Source: Symbiodinium natans
Taxonomy: Eukaryota > Sar > Dinophyceae > Suessiales > Symbiodiniaceae
DNA: 57,153 bases
Direction of reading: 5' to 3'
Assembly (NCBI GenBank): GCA_905221605.1
Contig: CAJNDS010002204.1
Location: forward strand, 530,501-587,653
Shown here: one piece after another, positions 46,509-56,813 of the stretch
Layout of the letters: every line of letters begins with the position of its first letter
Position numbering within the stretch: the stretch's first letter is position 1
Program-made: the position numbers and the translations under genes
Notes under the pieces: model-generated
Databases searched by the model: none
What the model was told of the DNA's origin: nothing
Seen by the model: only the letters and a program-made list of their open reading frames with translations

Positions 46509-47464
46509 ACAAATCTTAACCACGGGGCAGCTGGGGTCGCTTGCACAGTTTCACACGGGTCTCACACACCTCGTACAGTATGTGTGCAAGGTGTCAAAAA
46601 CCATGAAGGTCTGAAACCGCAAGACCCCCATACGGATGCACACTCTAATGCCCGAATGCTCTGAAGCGCCAGAATGGGACACGTGACGTCGAAAGACCCC
46701 TCGAAGCTCTAAAGCCATTTGCGAAACGAGATTCTCCATATCATGCTTAGCTGTGCCAACACTTTCACTCACACAACTCATCGCTAAAGCATTAGACACT
46801 GTGTGCAAGGAACTTAAGTGAAGCGGTCTAGAAAAGGTAGTCCTTGTTTTTTCAAGATCTCCAAGACCCTAAATCCCACCATAGACCTGAGCTTCTTGAA
46901 TTTGCCGAGTAAAGCGTCACTCAAATCCTGGACGGCCCTGAAGCACAGATTCATAAGGAAGATCAAAGCGGCGCAGCGCCTGAGATACTAAACATTTCTA
47001 ACTGCCTAAAGCAATCCACTGTGTCCATGAACGTCCTTGTCAACTACACCTCCCTCTATCCTTACACCTCACAGAGCCTTGCTCCATGAGTATTCAACCT
47101 CTGCAGACATGGCGTGCCGATACTAGTGAGTTTCAAGGCTTTAGGGGCGACACCCATACTAAACTTTGAGTGATTTCTTGTGAACCACAGTGAAGCACAC
47201 TCCACGCATGAAAACAGAACCTCCGCCCTGCCCAAGTTTCTGTAGGGATCGGAAGGGTTTTGGGGTGTGGAGCATCTAAGGTTAAAGTATCTATGATGGA
47301 TGCTTTCCGTCAGGGGATTCCAACCACGGGTCGGAAATTGGACCCAAACATGGAAATTAAGCTCGAACTTATAGGCCTTATACTTACGGTCAATCTTCGA
47401 GACAGAGAGGAACGAAGAAGGAACATAAAGGAACAAAAGTTAAGAATTGGTTCGATTTTTCGCA
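46509..47464. other. Spacer between genes
   Basis: About 950 bases. One + frame (from a TTG at 47261) begins GCGASK but has no ATG. Nothing else is seen. A pyrimidine-rich acceptor closes the region. Confidence 0.5.
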
Positions 47465-47465
47465 G
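47451..47465 (+). promoter_or_regulatory. Likely spliced-leader acceptor of the membrane-protein gene
   Basis: TTCGATTTTTCGCAG is a pyrimidine tract ending in AG, 16 bases before the ATG at 47481. In dinoflagellates mRNAs receive a spliced leader at such acceptors. Another AG at 47479 directly before the ATG is an alternative. Confidence 0.45.
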
Positions 47466-47480
47466 CCGAGAAGCCACAGC

Positions 47481-48746
47481 ATGGCACCTGTCGGCCTCGG
47501 GCTCTTGGGGCTGTGGACAGTACTTTACTTACTGTTGCGGATCGTGGCAGTCGTGGCAGACGAGTTTGAGGCCGTGACTCCCAGAGACAACATGCAGACT
47601 GCAAATGCGCAAGGCGAGTGCCACTTATCAAATTTGTTCCTGCACTCACTGGCCGACGACGACGGGGCAGCGAAGCCCATAGATGTGCGGCCAGTGAGTG
47701 GACAGACGCAGTCCTTTGAAGCAACGCTGGACTACAGCATGGCTGGATTTCACATTCAGGCCACGGCAAGTCCTCCGGGCGCCTGTGAGGTCAGCGAGAT
47801 GAGCACAGCTGCCATCATGCTCGACCCTGGAGATTTTACTTTGGCCGAAGTCTTCGTAACGGCAAAGCAAGCTCAGGGAACCAGCCTGAAGTCCTTGAGA
47901 TACCTGGTAAATGTGTCCCGCCTCACAGGGAGCGAGACCGAACTGGGACACGTGGCAGTCTCCGGAGCATACTTCGTGCCGGGCTGGAAGCCTGATGAAC
48001 GGGAGTACACTGTGTTTCTGAACCTGGAGGAGGACCTGGTCAGGTTTAACTGCATCAAACTTGACAATGGCCAGGCCCTGGAAATGACAGCAGAACTCGA
48101 ATATGCAGGAACCCATATTCAAGCGAGGCGGCTGCAGGCGCTTTCTGAGGCTCCGGCCAAGAGCAACACAGTAGGAGAAGCGCAACGCGTGGCCTCGCTG
48201 TTGATGACCACACTCGATGTTGGCCACAGCCGCGTGGTGCAGCTTCAGGTGACATCCGCTGACCGATCTCGAGCAGCGAACTATTATTTTACAGTTCAGC
48301 GGCCAGCCTGTTCACAAGAGCGGCGGTTCTTCGACGGGACAAGCAAGGTCTGTACGGATATCTGCAATGAGGGTTTCTATGGTAGCTCTGCAACGGGACG
48401 CTGTACACGCTGTTTGGACCCCCACTGTGCTGTGTGCGTAGGAAGGAACTGCTCGCTGTGCTTCGACAAGTACGAGCTTCAGAGTGGTGCCTGTGTGTTG
48501 AAGGGAACTGGCAGTGGCATGGCTGCCTTCAGCCAGATACAGTCGGGTGTTACAAGCTATGCGCAGAAGCATCAAGCCATGATGGTGATACTCGGAGCAT
48601 CTTTGGGTGTTATAGCTTGCGCTTGTGCAGCTTCCATCTTCTGCGCTCACGGCAGCGTTTTCAAGCGAAGGCCTCGCTTGCTACAAGATGAGGATGAAGA
48701 TGAGCTGCAAGACTTCAGCTACCGAGAAGATTCATACAGGGCTTAA
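47481..48746 (+). CDS. Type I membrane protein, cadherin-like and Cys-rich ectodomain
   Basis: A single uninterrupted frame of 421 codons, unusual next to its fragmented neighbours. Residues 1-26 form a signal peptide (LGLWTVLYLLLRIVAVVA core). Residues about 110-275 resemble one or two cadherin-like beta-sandwich domains: VAVSGAYFVPGWKPDEREYT matches the usual L-x-V-S-G-x-x-x-P-x-(F/W) pattern, and a copy ends VTSADRSRAANYYFTVQRP. Residues about 278-345 contain 12 Cys in furin/growth-factor-receptor-like spacing (CNEGFYGS, CTRCLDPHCAVC, CSLCFDKYEL). A transmembrane helix (MMVILGASLGVIACACAASI) is followed by a short acidic tail with DEDEDELQD. Probably a cell-surface or endomembrane adhesion or sensing protein. 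Family names are from pattern memory, not a search. Confidence 0.85.
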   Translation: MAPVGLGLLGLWTVLYLLLRIVAVVADEFEAVTPRDNMQTANAQGECHLSNLFLHSLADDDGAAKPIDVRPVSGQTQSFEATLDYSMAGFHIQATASPPGACEVSEMSTAAIMLDPGDFTLAEVFVTAKQAQGTSLKSLRYLVNVSRLTGSETELGHVAVSGAYFVPGWKPDEREYTVFLNLEEDLVRFNCIKLDNGQALEMTAELEYAGTHIQARRLQALSEAPAKSNTVGEAQRVASLLMTTLDVGHSRVVQLQVTSADRSRAANYYFTVQRPACSQERRFFDGTSKVCTDICNEGFYGSSATGRCTRCLDPHCAVCVGRNCSLCFDKYELQSGACVLKGTGSGMAAFSQIQSGVTSYAQKHQAMMVILGASLGVIACACAASIFCAHGSVFKRRPRLLQDEDEDELQDFSYREDSYRA

Positions 48747-49270
48747 TGTGGGTTTGACGCCCATGCGTCCTATGCTTGGGCCTTGCTCAGACCTCAAGAA
48801 AAGGCGACACATTGGTCACGGTGAGTGCAAGACTTGGATTGTAATCTTTGAGACCGGCATACTGCAGGTCACGGCCTGACCGTTCTAAAAACCTCAATAG
48901 ACTCAATAGGAAGAACATCTCACGACGAAGAATAGTATCGGGTTGCAAAATTTGTCAAGGCTGTGTTTTGGACAGGGCTTCTCTTTGGGTGGGGTTTGGG
49001 CTCCTTCCCATAAATCTCACTGCTTCAGCTGCAGACAAGCACCAAGACTACCAAGACTGGTTCGAACACCCCGGCCATTTCGCCGACTTACCATGGGTTA
49101 TCGGTTCCGGCTAGGATGATCCAGAACAGTTCAGACAACGAACTTTCTAAAAAGGTCGTGAAATCTGTGATCAGCGTCAGACCAAGGTACAGGCAACCTC
49201 AAAGCAAAACGCAGGCACCCCATCGTAAACAGAATGCCCTGAGGTGTAGTTGTTCGAGTCAAGGCAAATA
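48747..49270. other. Short intergenic spacer
   Basis: About 520 bases separate the membrane-protein stop from the DAHP-synthase acceptor. No further exon is seen. No AATAAA-type signal is expected, since dinoflagellates generally lack one. Confidence 0.5.
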
Positions 49271-49281
49271 ACTAACCACAG
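49271..49281 (+). promoter_or_regulatory. Likely spliced-leader acceptor of DAHP synthase
   Basis: ACTAACCACAG contains a branch-point-like CTAAC five bases before the terminal AG, two bases upstream of the ATG at 49284. This is a compact acceptor suited to trans-splicing. Confidence 0.5.
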
Positions 49282-49283
49282 AA

Positions 49284-52200
49284 ATGCAGGCTTCTGGAGC
49301 ACGCAGGCGCAATGCTTCCACGGCATGCTCCTGCGCAGTCATTGCAGCAGTCCTTTGTTTGCTGCTGAGCATCTGGCACTGCTCCGAGACAGCTTCCTCA
49401 CCGTCTGGCTTGGAGAAAAGCTTCAAGCGCCTACTGACACCTGCTGAGCTTCTTCGATCTTTTCCTTTGCCTTTCACACTGAAAAAGTTTGTCAATGAAA
49501 GCCGGGCCGAGGCGGCTGCCATCTTGCAGGGTAGGGATGATCGCTTGATTGCAGTCGTGGGCCCGTGCTCCATCCACGACCCGGAAGCTGCCCGGGATTA
49601 CGCCCGTCGCCTTCAAGAAGTGAAGGTAAAACTGCAAGACGATCTACTCATCATCATGCGAACATACCTGGAGAAGCCACGGACCAGCGTTGGCTGGAAA
49701 GGTTTGGTCAATGATCCCGACCTTTCTGGGGCAGAAGATCTGGGAAGAGGCTTGGCACTGGGCCGGCGAGTTTTGCTGGATATGAATGCAGCTGGGCTCC
49801 CGACTGCTGTAGAGTTTCTGGACCCCATCGTTGCGCCCTACATCGAGGATGCAGTGAGCTACGGCAGCATCGGGGCCCGCACGGTCGAAAGCCCCATCCA
49901 CCGGGGCTTGGCGGCGAGCCTGAAGATGCCCATGGGCTTCAAGAACACCCGAACAGGCTTGCACCTGAGCCGTTTGAGCCACAACGTGATGTGCGAGTCC
50001 CAGGTCCCACAGGCCCTCCATAGGCCTCCAGAAGCATCGATCCCAATCAAGACAAAGATCTTGCGTTGGCGATTGTTCATGTGCTGAAAAATAATTTCTC
50101 ACACGCCGTGAACCACTTTACAGTTGAGGTGACATCCAAAGCGCGGTAAATGCCGCAGTGGCAGCATCAGCTCCACAGAAACGGCTAGCTCCAGACAGCC
50201 GCGGCCGCGTACGCATCATTCAGGCGCTTCTGGCATGTGCCAAAACGTACTGTAGGCATGTAGGCTTCAGCGCATGCGGATTGGAGCACCTATGCAGCCA
50301 GGCTGAAGGCAATCCCGACGCACACATTGTGCTGAGGGGCGCCGAGAGTGGTCCCAACTATGGCCTGGCCCCGTGAATACTCATGCTTTACACATCTTTA
50401 CACCACTGCCATGCGTCTATACTTGTACGGATGATCACTGACAGAAATGCACATGGCAAAGCAGACAAAGCGGTCGCTGTTTCAAGCGCCTGAGGCGAGG
50501 CCTTCGTGACAGAAGCCAAGGAAAGGCTAAGCAAAGCCGGTTTCCGCTGGAAGCTCAGCGTCGTGTCGCTAAAAGCGTCATACTCTATGAGACCAACGGC
50601 TGACCATGTAACCCTCAAAATCTATCTGGTGAGGTGGTGATCTCCAACCTGGGGAACATAGTTTCAAATTAGTTTGAGCCATTCTGAGCCTGGCTTGGCA
50701 CTCCTCAGAGAGGGGAATCGTTGCCACCACCCATCGTGATTCGTAGACGTGCAAGGGATGTGCCTTGCCGCTGAGGTGGTGCTCAGATCATGGTCGACTG
50801 AACGGTCCTCGGCTGCTTCTCCTTTCTACTGCGAGTGGGAAGTTTGACCGGCAAGGCTCTCATGGCAACTCGGGGAAGAAGTATGAAAACGAGGTGGGGC
50901 CCCAAGTGTCCGCAGCTCCAAGAAGACAGCAAGGAATCACGGAGACCATTCACTCTTCAATCTTTTATGTTAAGACCCCGAAGCAATTCTCATGCCAGGT
51001 GGTGGCTTGCAGATCTGTTGCTGAGCAGGTCCTGGTTCACAAGCGTGTCAGTCCGGTTTCGGCTTTGACTTTGGACACAGTATGCACGACCATAGCAATA
51101 GCCGCGAGACGCGCAAATTCTGGGTTGTGGCCTCGGCCCTCCGTGGCAGTACGTGGGTATGGGCAGTACATGTAGTGTCAGAAGGCTCCAGAGTGGGCAG
51201 TGGAAATTCAGTGTGATTGCCAGGTGGCCGCCGGTAACACAGCAATTGGTGGCGCAGAGACCTTAAAGATCGTTGCAGTGCGTTGGCTGTTCGTAGCATT
51301 CTTGCAGAGACGGGTCACAAGGCTTGCACAGGATGGGGCATTCACAATTTAGTGGCGCTGCTAGTGGTTTGCATGTGTTTGCGGTATATAAGCATCAGCC
51401 TGGCTCGCAGCATACCAAGTCCTCAGGAGAAGATTCTGATTCCGGCACTAGGCGTTCTAATGAAGTCAATAAAGAACACATCAGCCAGTACGTCCAGCCG
51501 AACCTGAAAGGCGATGCCCCCCTGTACATGCTTTTTTTAAGTCTAGCCATAAGCTTTTAGACGAATTGCCTTGCAGGAACGACTTTGGACGAGTTGTCTC
51601 ACTGCGAATATCGTGCCACGCGCAGCTGTCAGGTTCTCATAGAGAGCTTCCTCGTCGCTGGCAATCAGAAACTAGATCCAGGCCCGAATGGTCGAGTGGC
51701 GAGTGAGTGGAGAGGGCTTCGCAAAATACTTTAAACTTTAAAGTAAACTGTAAAGAAAGATTCAGAGAACCGCCCAGATGGACTCATTTGTGACAGTTCT
51801 GGTTGCGAATGAGCGCTGCAAAGCTCTGCGTGTGCAGAGGCGTCACAAAGGTGAAAGACCTTCAGTACGGCTGCAGTGCGATGGCTTCAGTGCGTTTGTC
51901 TGCAAAGTTGCCGCAATCCTTGCTTCCAAGAGAGGCTATCGGCAGAGGATCAGCCGACGGAGAATACTTGATGAAACAATGCTACCCAAACACATGCTTC
52001 CACAGAATACGGGTTTGTTTGCCAGAATGGAGTGAAGCCATGAGAACACTCTCTGAGGTGACAGACTCCTGCATGGACTTCAACTCCACCAAGGCATCTG
52101 GCAGTGGAGGGCCCATGCGAGTACTCACACAATTTCATCCTGCGGGAGCGTGTAGCGAGAAACACAAATGAGGAGATGCTTGCCTGTGAAGGATCTCCTT

Positions 52201-52299
52201 GGTGAGTTGGCGGCCGCCGTCGTTGCGAGACGCGCTCAAGTATCGCAGAGCTGGAAAGAGGCCGCGGACTACTATTTGCTTAAGAACCTAAAAAAATAA
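49284..52299 (+). CDS. Class I DAHP synthase (3-deoxy-7-phosphoheptulonate synthase), 12 exons
   Basis: Catalyses condensation of phosphoenolpyruvate and erythrose-4-phosphate, first step of the shikimate pathway to aromatic amino acids. Exons: 49284-49956, 50129-50223, 50302-50362, 50495-50539, 50776-50799, 50856-50893, 50999-51028, 51224-51253, 51633-51690, 51858-51877, 52058-52093, 52192-52299. All 12 join in phase, give about 405 residues and follow E. coli AroG almost without gaps. The four expected metal ligands are present on separate exons: Cys of GPCSIHD, His of SHGNS, Glu of LIES and Asp of VTDSC. EKPRTSVGWKG, GFKN and GNPDAHIVLRG are also present. Donors: six GC, four GT, one GA (50800); all acceptors AG, ten of eleven followed by G. 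The N-terminal about 45 residues exceed the enzyme core. Junctions were set by hand; the core identification is secure. Confidence 0.93.
49323..49382 (+). other. Hydrophobic leader of DAHP synthase
   Basis: Residues 14-33 form a hydrophobic stretch (ACSCAVIAAVLCLLLSIWHC) after a short basic start (GARRRN). A Ser/Thr-containing linker leads to the enzyme. This looks like a signal peptide or the first part of the bipartite presequence used by peridinin dinoflagellates to target nuclear-encoded proteins to plastids. A membrane anchor is an alternative. Confidence 0.6.
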
Positions 52300-52574
52300 T
52301 GATCCCTACAATTAGTGCTCTTATATGGATTAATGGTTCATATTTTGGGGGGTTCTTACAAGTAGATGAGTGCTGTGAAGCGCTTCAAGTCGGGGCTGCC
52401 TCGCCTCCTCAGGCTCGGACCAGCGAGCCCGCCAGCGCACCTTGTCTGCACTTGGGGGTTCCATCGGTGGCAAGGAGCTTGTGAGGCGAGCACCTTACAG
52501 ACTGCCTAGCCTTGTCAACTGAGGCCTGATACCGTGGCAGAAAACACCCGCCGTCCTGTTAAAAAGCGTCGCAA

Positions 52575-52691
52575 ATGGCAAATCCAAGCTTTTTCAGGAG
52601 CTCCGGCAGGTCAGGTATATCTTGCATCCTGAGCAGCAGCAACAAGTTGCACGTCTGTGCGAAGCCATTCGGCCGCAGCAATTTTACTCGT
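52575..52691 (+). CDS. Helical exon, unknown protein
   Basis: The frame reads LFQELRQVRYILHPEQQQQ and continues VARLCEAIRPQQFYS to a TAG at about 52691. It is amphipathic and Gln-rich. It starts about 280 bases after the DAHP-synthase stop on the same strand. No domain recognised. Confidence 0.4.
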
Positions 52692-52699
52692 AGAACTCA

Positions 52700-54015
52700 T
52701 GCTTGAACTCATGGCTACGGGCTCAATCTCAGCTAGGCACTAGCCCAGTCTCGGTTTCGCATTCTCACGGCAACTTGAGCGCTGACAAAGATTGTGGGGC
52801 AACCCGAGTGCCAGATATGGGAAAGATCAAGACAAAGTTGCCGAGGCAAGATGCAGGCGCGGGACGTGTCGAGCTAGCTGCGTTAGCTGCTGTAGCGGCC
52901 AACCTAGCCTAGCCGGGCCGGTGGACCTCGAACATGGCTCCGGTGGGGGGGATGGGCGTGTCACGTGTTCCCCGTGTTCCCGGTTCAAAGTAGATTTGCC
53001 TGGGGAGGCCAGCCCAACACTTCGAAAGGGGTGAAGCGCCGCATCGGAAAGGCCTTCCTGCAGAGCTGCGGCTTGTGATCAGAGGGATCAGAGGGATGCG
53101 GGCGTGGGCAGGTGGGCAAGTCCGGCATGCAAGGAACCTTGAAGGCGGGGGCCAGAGGAGCACCGAGAGGTTTGACAAGCAGAATTTGATCCTGAGCTGC
53201 CGAGGCCTCAAAGATTGCGCTTGAAGCGGCTGCCGGAGGCATCGCATCGGATGGGTTCTTCATAGATTGTTCGATGAAATAACATGAAATAAATATTCCA
53301 ACATTACCAAACTAGAGCGGTTCTTGGCTTTCAATTACGTATGACCATGGGCTGAAGTGGCGTGAAGCGGTACATGGGATGTTCAAAGTCTTTGCATCGG
53401 TTAACCAAGGCTGCTCACGTAATTCATGATGTCACTCGAGGCCCTCAGGCAAGGCGCGCTTTGGTGGCTGCTGCTTCCTCGGCGCGAGTCAAGGGAAAGG
53501 CCCGGAGCACAGACTTTGCTGCAACATGTTGCAACCTTTGAGTCCCCAGTGCCGCCTCAAGTCGAGCGAAGCCGAAACCAAAAAGCGACCTTCCGCATTC
53601 AGGCGCCGGCCGTGCCACAACGATCGGGGCCCAGGCACTGGTTTGGCTTCTGGTTGGACAACCAGGATTGGCGTAAGCAGTTCAAACTACGCATGGCTAT
53701 GCAGAGATTCTGACGAGACATGAGAAGCCACCAAGTAATTCAAGTATTACAAGCTGGGAGCTGGTGAACTTCCTGGCTTGACTCTAGGCTTGGAAATGCG
53801 GTTCTACGATTTGAAATGAAGACTTGCACAGCTTCCCTCCAATGCCATGCAGTCCTGGACGGCACAGGCCCAAAATGAATGGAGTGCCTGGCCTACATTC
53901 TGTTGAGTGCCTTATAGGGTGTGATCCAGGTGTAGGGTCTGAGACCCGATGCATCCTCCAGCAAACTCGACTTGGATGGTTTGCAGATGTCGGAAGTAGT
54001 GATGACTGGAGTGAG
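52700..54015. other. Unassigned, no confident gene
   Basis: Open frames occur on both strands (52909-53263 minus; 53426-53713 plus) without recognisable motifs. None has convincing exon boundaries. Confidence 0.35.
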
Positions 54016-54327
54016 GCACGAATGATGCAGGAAATAGAGGAAGCTCGTGAACACGCTGAGAAGGCCTGAGTCGTCGCGAATGACATTGAATGAAGCTTAA
54101 GTTCCCGTTTTTGCATCTTGTGCCACATGTGCCAATGGCATCGCTTCGCAGCTGCCTCGCAGGTCGCTGAGAAGGCGAAGGGCAAGCTGGGCATCCTACC
54201 CCACCCTGGGCCAGATTGAATGCTGACGGTGTCTGATCATGTTTGTTGTGCAAATTGCGGTCTCCAATAAATTCTGAGGTCCAAGAGACGACGGCGGACG
54301 GGCAAGCTTTCGCAACACAGCCAGCAG
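54016..54327 (+). CDS. Three short helical exons, unknown protein
   Basis: Exon 54016-54063 (after GTGAG) reads ARMMQEIEEAREHAEK and ends at a GC donor. Exon 54163-54190 (28 nt, after CTCGCAG) reads VAEKAKGKL and ends at GC. Exon 54279-54327 joins in phase, reads GPRDDGGRASFRNTAS and ends at CAG|GTGAGG. All three phases fit. The protein is charged and partly helical; start, end and function unknown. Confidence 0.45.
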
Positions 54328-55606
54328 GTGAGGCGAAACAGTCAGAGTCAGCCGCTCAAAGCAAAAGTAGGCACTACATGTTCGGCAGAGGTTCTCGCCG
54401 CTTTCAATGTCCGAGCAGTCCTTAGACTTGGGAAGCAGAACTTGACACCTGGACTTCAAAGCTGCAAGCTGTCAGCCCAGCATGCTCAGGCTCAGAAGCG
54501 CCGTTTTTCCCGAAGCTTCGGTGATCCTGTTGCCTCCTTCGCACGTTTCAGGGGTTCATTGATGACAGCGTATTTAAATACCTTCGCTCGTGTCTTGCTT
54601 CTGCCAACCTGAGACGTAGCGGAGGTGTGTTAATGCACAGCGGTGCCAATACCACTTGACAAGGCAATACTACCTGTATCAGCATCTCCATGTTATCGAC
54701 AACGAGCATGCCAATCCACAGCCCTGTATTTAAATTGGCTCCCACCTGCCGCAGTACCGCGCATCCCACTGTGATCAAAGTTTGAGAGCGCATGCAAGTG
54801 TGAAGTGTGAGGCAGCCTGGAAGAAGCAAGCTCTGTAAAGCTGTTGAGCTTCCCGCTTTTGCATCATGATCTTGGCTCTGTTGATCTGGACATGCAAGCA
54901 TAGCGGATTAGGAGATGTTTGTCTGCTGGATAGCCTCATTGAGAGAGTATCGTTCGACGTGTTACACGGAGGGACATGAGGATGGAGGACAGGAGCGAGC
55001 ATATGTGTCATGTACTCTTCCTCTTCACGACCGATGGCAACCGCGAAAGATTTGCCAGATGTGCTTGACGCGTTCTGCCTTCGAACGAATGAGGCCCATG
55101 CTTTAATTGCACATCCATGCCAAGTACTCCTGGATTGAGTGTGTCTACTGGCCTCCCTGCCGGGCGTGTGTTGGTTCTCTCCCTGATGTGTTACCGGCAG
55201 GATGCCGGTGACGACTTCAGCCCCAAGCTGACGGCCATGCTGCAAGGCCATGAGATCAGAAGGCGTTAGGCAATCGAAAGTACCATAACTACCACAACCC
55301 TCCGGTCCACCGTGAATCCGATGAGCTGAGGACAGTGCATGGACTGGGATGAGTTGCCAGCAGAAAACGATGAAGGTCGGCATTCGTGCGTAAAAGAAGG
55401 CAACAAAAAAGAGGGCAAAAGACGAGTGCCATCTGAGGATGCGTTGAGTACAAGTGGCGCCTCGGCCCGGAGCACAGCCACAGGCCTCTGTGAATGTGGT
55501 GACCGTCTGTGGTCAGTCTGCGGTCACTTTGGTCCTGCTTTCATCCGTTTAGTTGCTCCTCGCCTTGATAGCGAAGGCGGGTTGATCGACTCGCGACTAG
55601 ACCTCA
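54328..55606. other. Unassigned spacer or intron
   Basis: No motif recognised. A + frame at 55339-55848 is open for 169 codons but its composition is mixed; only part of the region in another frame (55607 on) looks like a real exon. Confidence 0.35.
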
Positions 55607-55702
55607 GAGCAGAGCGACTAAATCTCGTGTTGAGCGCCAACTTGCCAACTTTCGCCAGTCCAAGCTTGAACTCCTCCCCAAGGACACAAATGAAATTTCG
55701 GC
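55607..55702 (+). CDS. Helical exon, unknown protein
   Basis: After CCTCAG the frame gives SRATKSRVERQLANFRQSKL followed by ELLPKDTNEISA and a GC donor at about 55703. Charged, helical. It could continue the gene at 54.0-54.3 kb. Confidence 0.35.
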
Positions 55703-56689
55703 TGGCAGAGGGCAGCAGCCCTAAGACCCACAAGAACCCAATGCCACCAGATGCCACCGCCACCAGCCCAACACGGCAAGCTTTGCCTGAGGCAGCGGCA
55801 GAGCCTTCTACTTGCTGGGTGTCCGTGACTCCGGCTTCGCCGAGGTGAGAGAAGTTTTTGTGTTGCTGTACGTGTTGCTCCAGTCGGTGGAACCGGAGTC
55901 GATGCGGCTTTAAAGTTCATACCGTTCATACCGTTCTTGGGCAGGGCCTGTCAGCCAGAGAGCACTCGGAAGCGGTAAGTGTACTCATGGCGGCGGCGTT
56001 CTCAGCTCTCAGCTCTCATACTCCTTTTTGCACTTGAACTCGTGCTGATTCCATTTGGAGCTGTGCGCGAGTGTAGGCTGCTGGTGCAGCTGACTGCATC
56101 CTGCTTCTGGAGGCCCTTGAATTGAAGGGCAGATTTTGTCGAAGTTTCTCCGTTTCTCCGTTGGCAGTGTTATGCAGTGACGTCAGATGATCGTTGGCAC
56201 AGGCCCTGGGCTGTTCCACAAGATCGAAGAAGGGCAGGCCCGATTGAATTGAGCATCCTGTCCCGTTGTGGCAACATATTGATAATATCGGCAACATCGC
56301 AACGGGCAGTTTTTGAGTAGAGGCGTTGCTCAGTGTGGCGGCTGGAGCAGAGGTGGCAGATGCAAGACTCAACGAGAGCTGACCTGACGCATTGAGAGGG
56401 CAAAAGGGGGCTGAGGGGGGGCTGATGCAGGCACGCAGCAGTAAGGAAGCTGTCAAAACAGCTGCACCTATGCGGGTCGCTTGCCGTTGCGCCCTCAATT
56501 TCTCACTTTACTTCCTCTTCGACCTATTTGCTCACAAGTCAATTCGAGGACTCCCTGCCACATGGAAGATGTCGGATGGAAGTCGAGGCACCGGTTTCCC
56601 AGGCTGGACCAAGGAAATCGAAGACATACATGGATGCCTTCAACTTACTAACCCGCACGGCTCTGCACAGCGTGCCGAGGACTTGTGCG

Positions 56690-56813
56690 AGCTGCTTGCC
56701 TTTCGGAGTGGCCAGAGGATTGCCCCCAGTCAGAGGTCGTCACATGCTTGCGACATGTTCCGCAAGAGTGCTTGCTGGCGCAGGACACAATGAGCTCCAA
56801 ATGTCGTGGCGAG
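56690..56813 (+). CDS. Possible Cys-rich (GLG1-type) exon
   Basis: The frame reads CPQSEVVTCLRHVPQECLL and then SSKCRGEV, ending at a good GAG|GTAATGG donor. The spacing of Cys around VxxCLR...CRxEV resembles Golgi apparatus protein 1 (GLG1) repeats, which occur in secreted or Golgi membrane proteins. Only one repeat is seen and two other frames are open, so this is tentative. Confidence 0.3.

Noticed and set aside
47261-47577. Frame starting GCGASK, like an N-myristoylated protein
   Set aside because: The initiating codon is TTG, not ATG, and the frame overlaps the start of the membrane-protein gene; likely coincidence.
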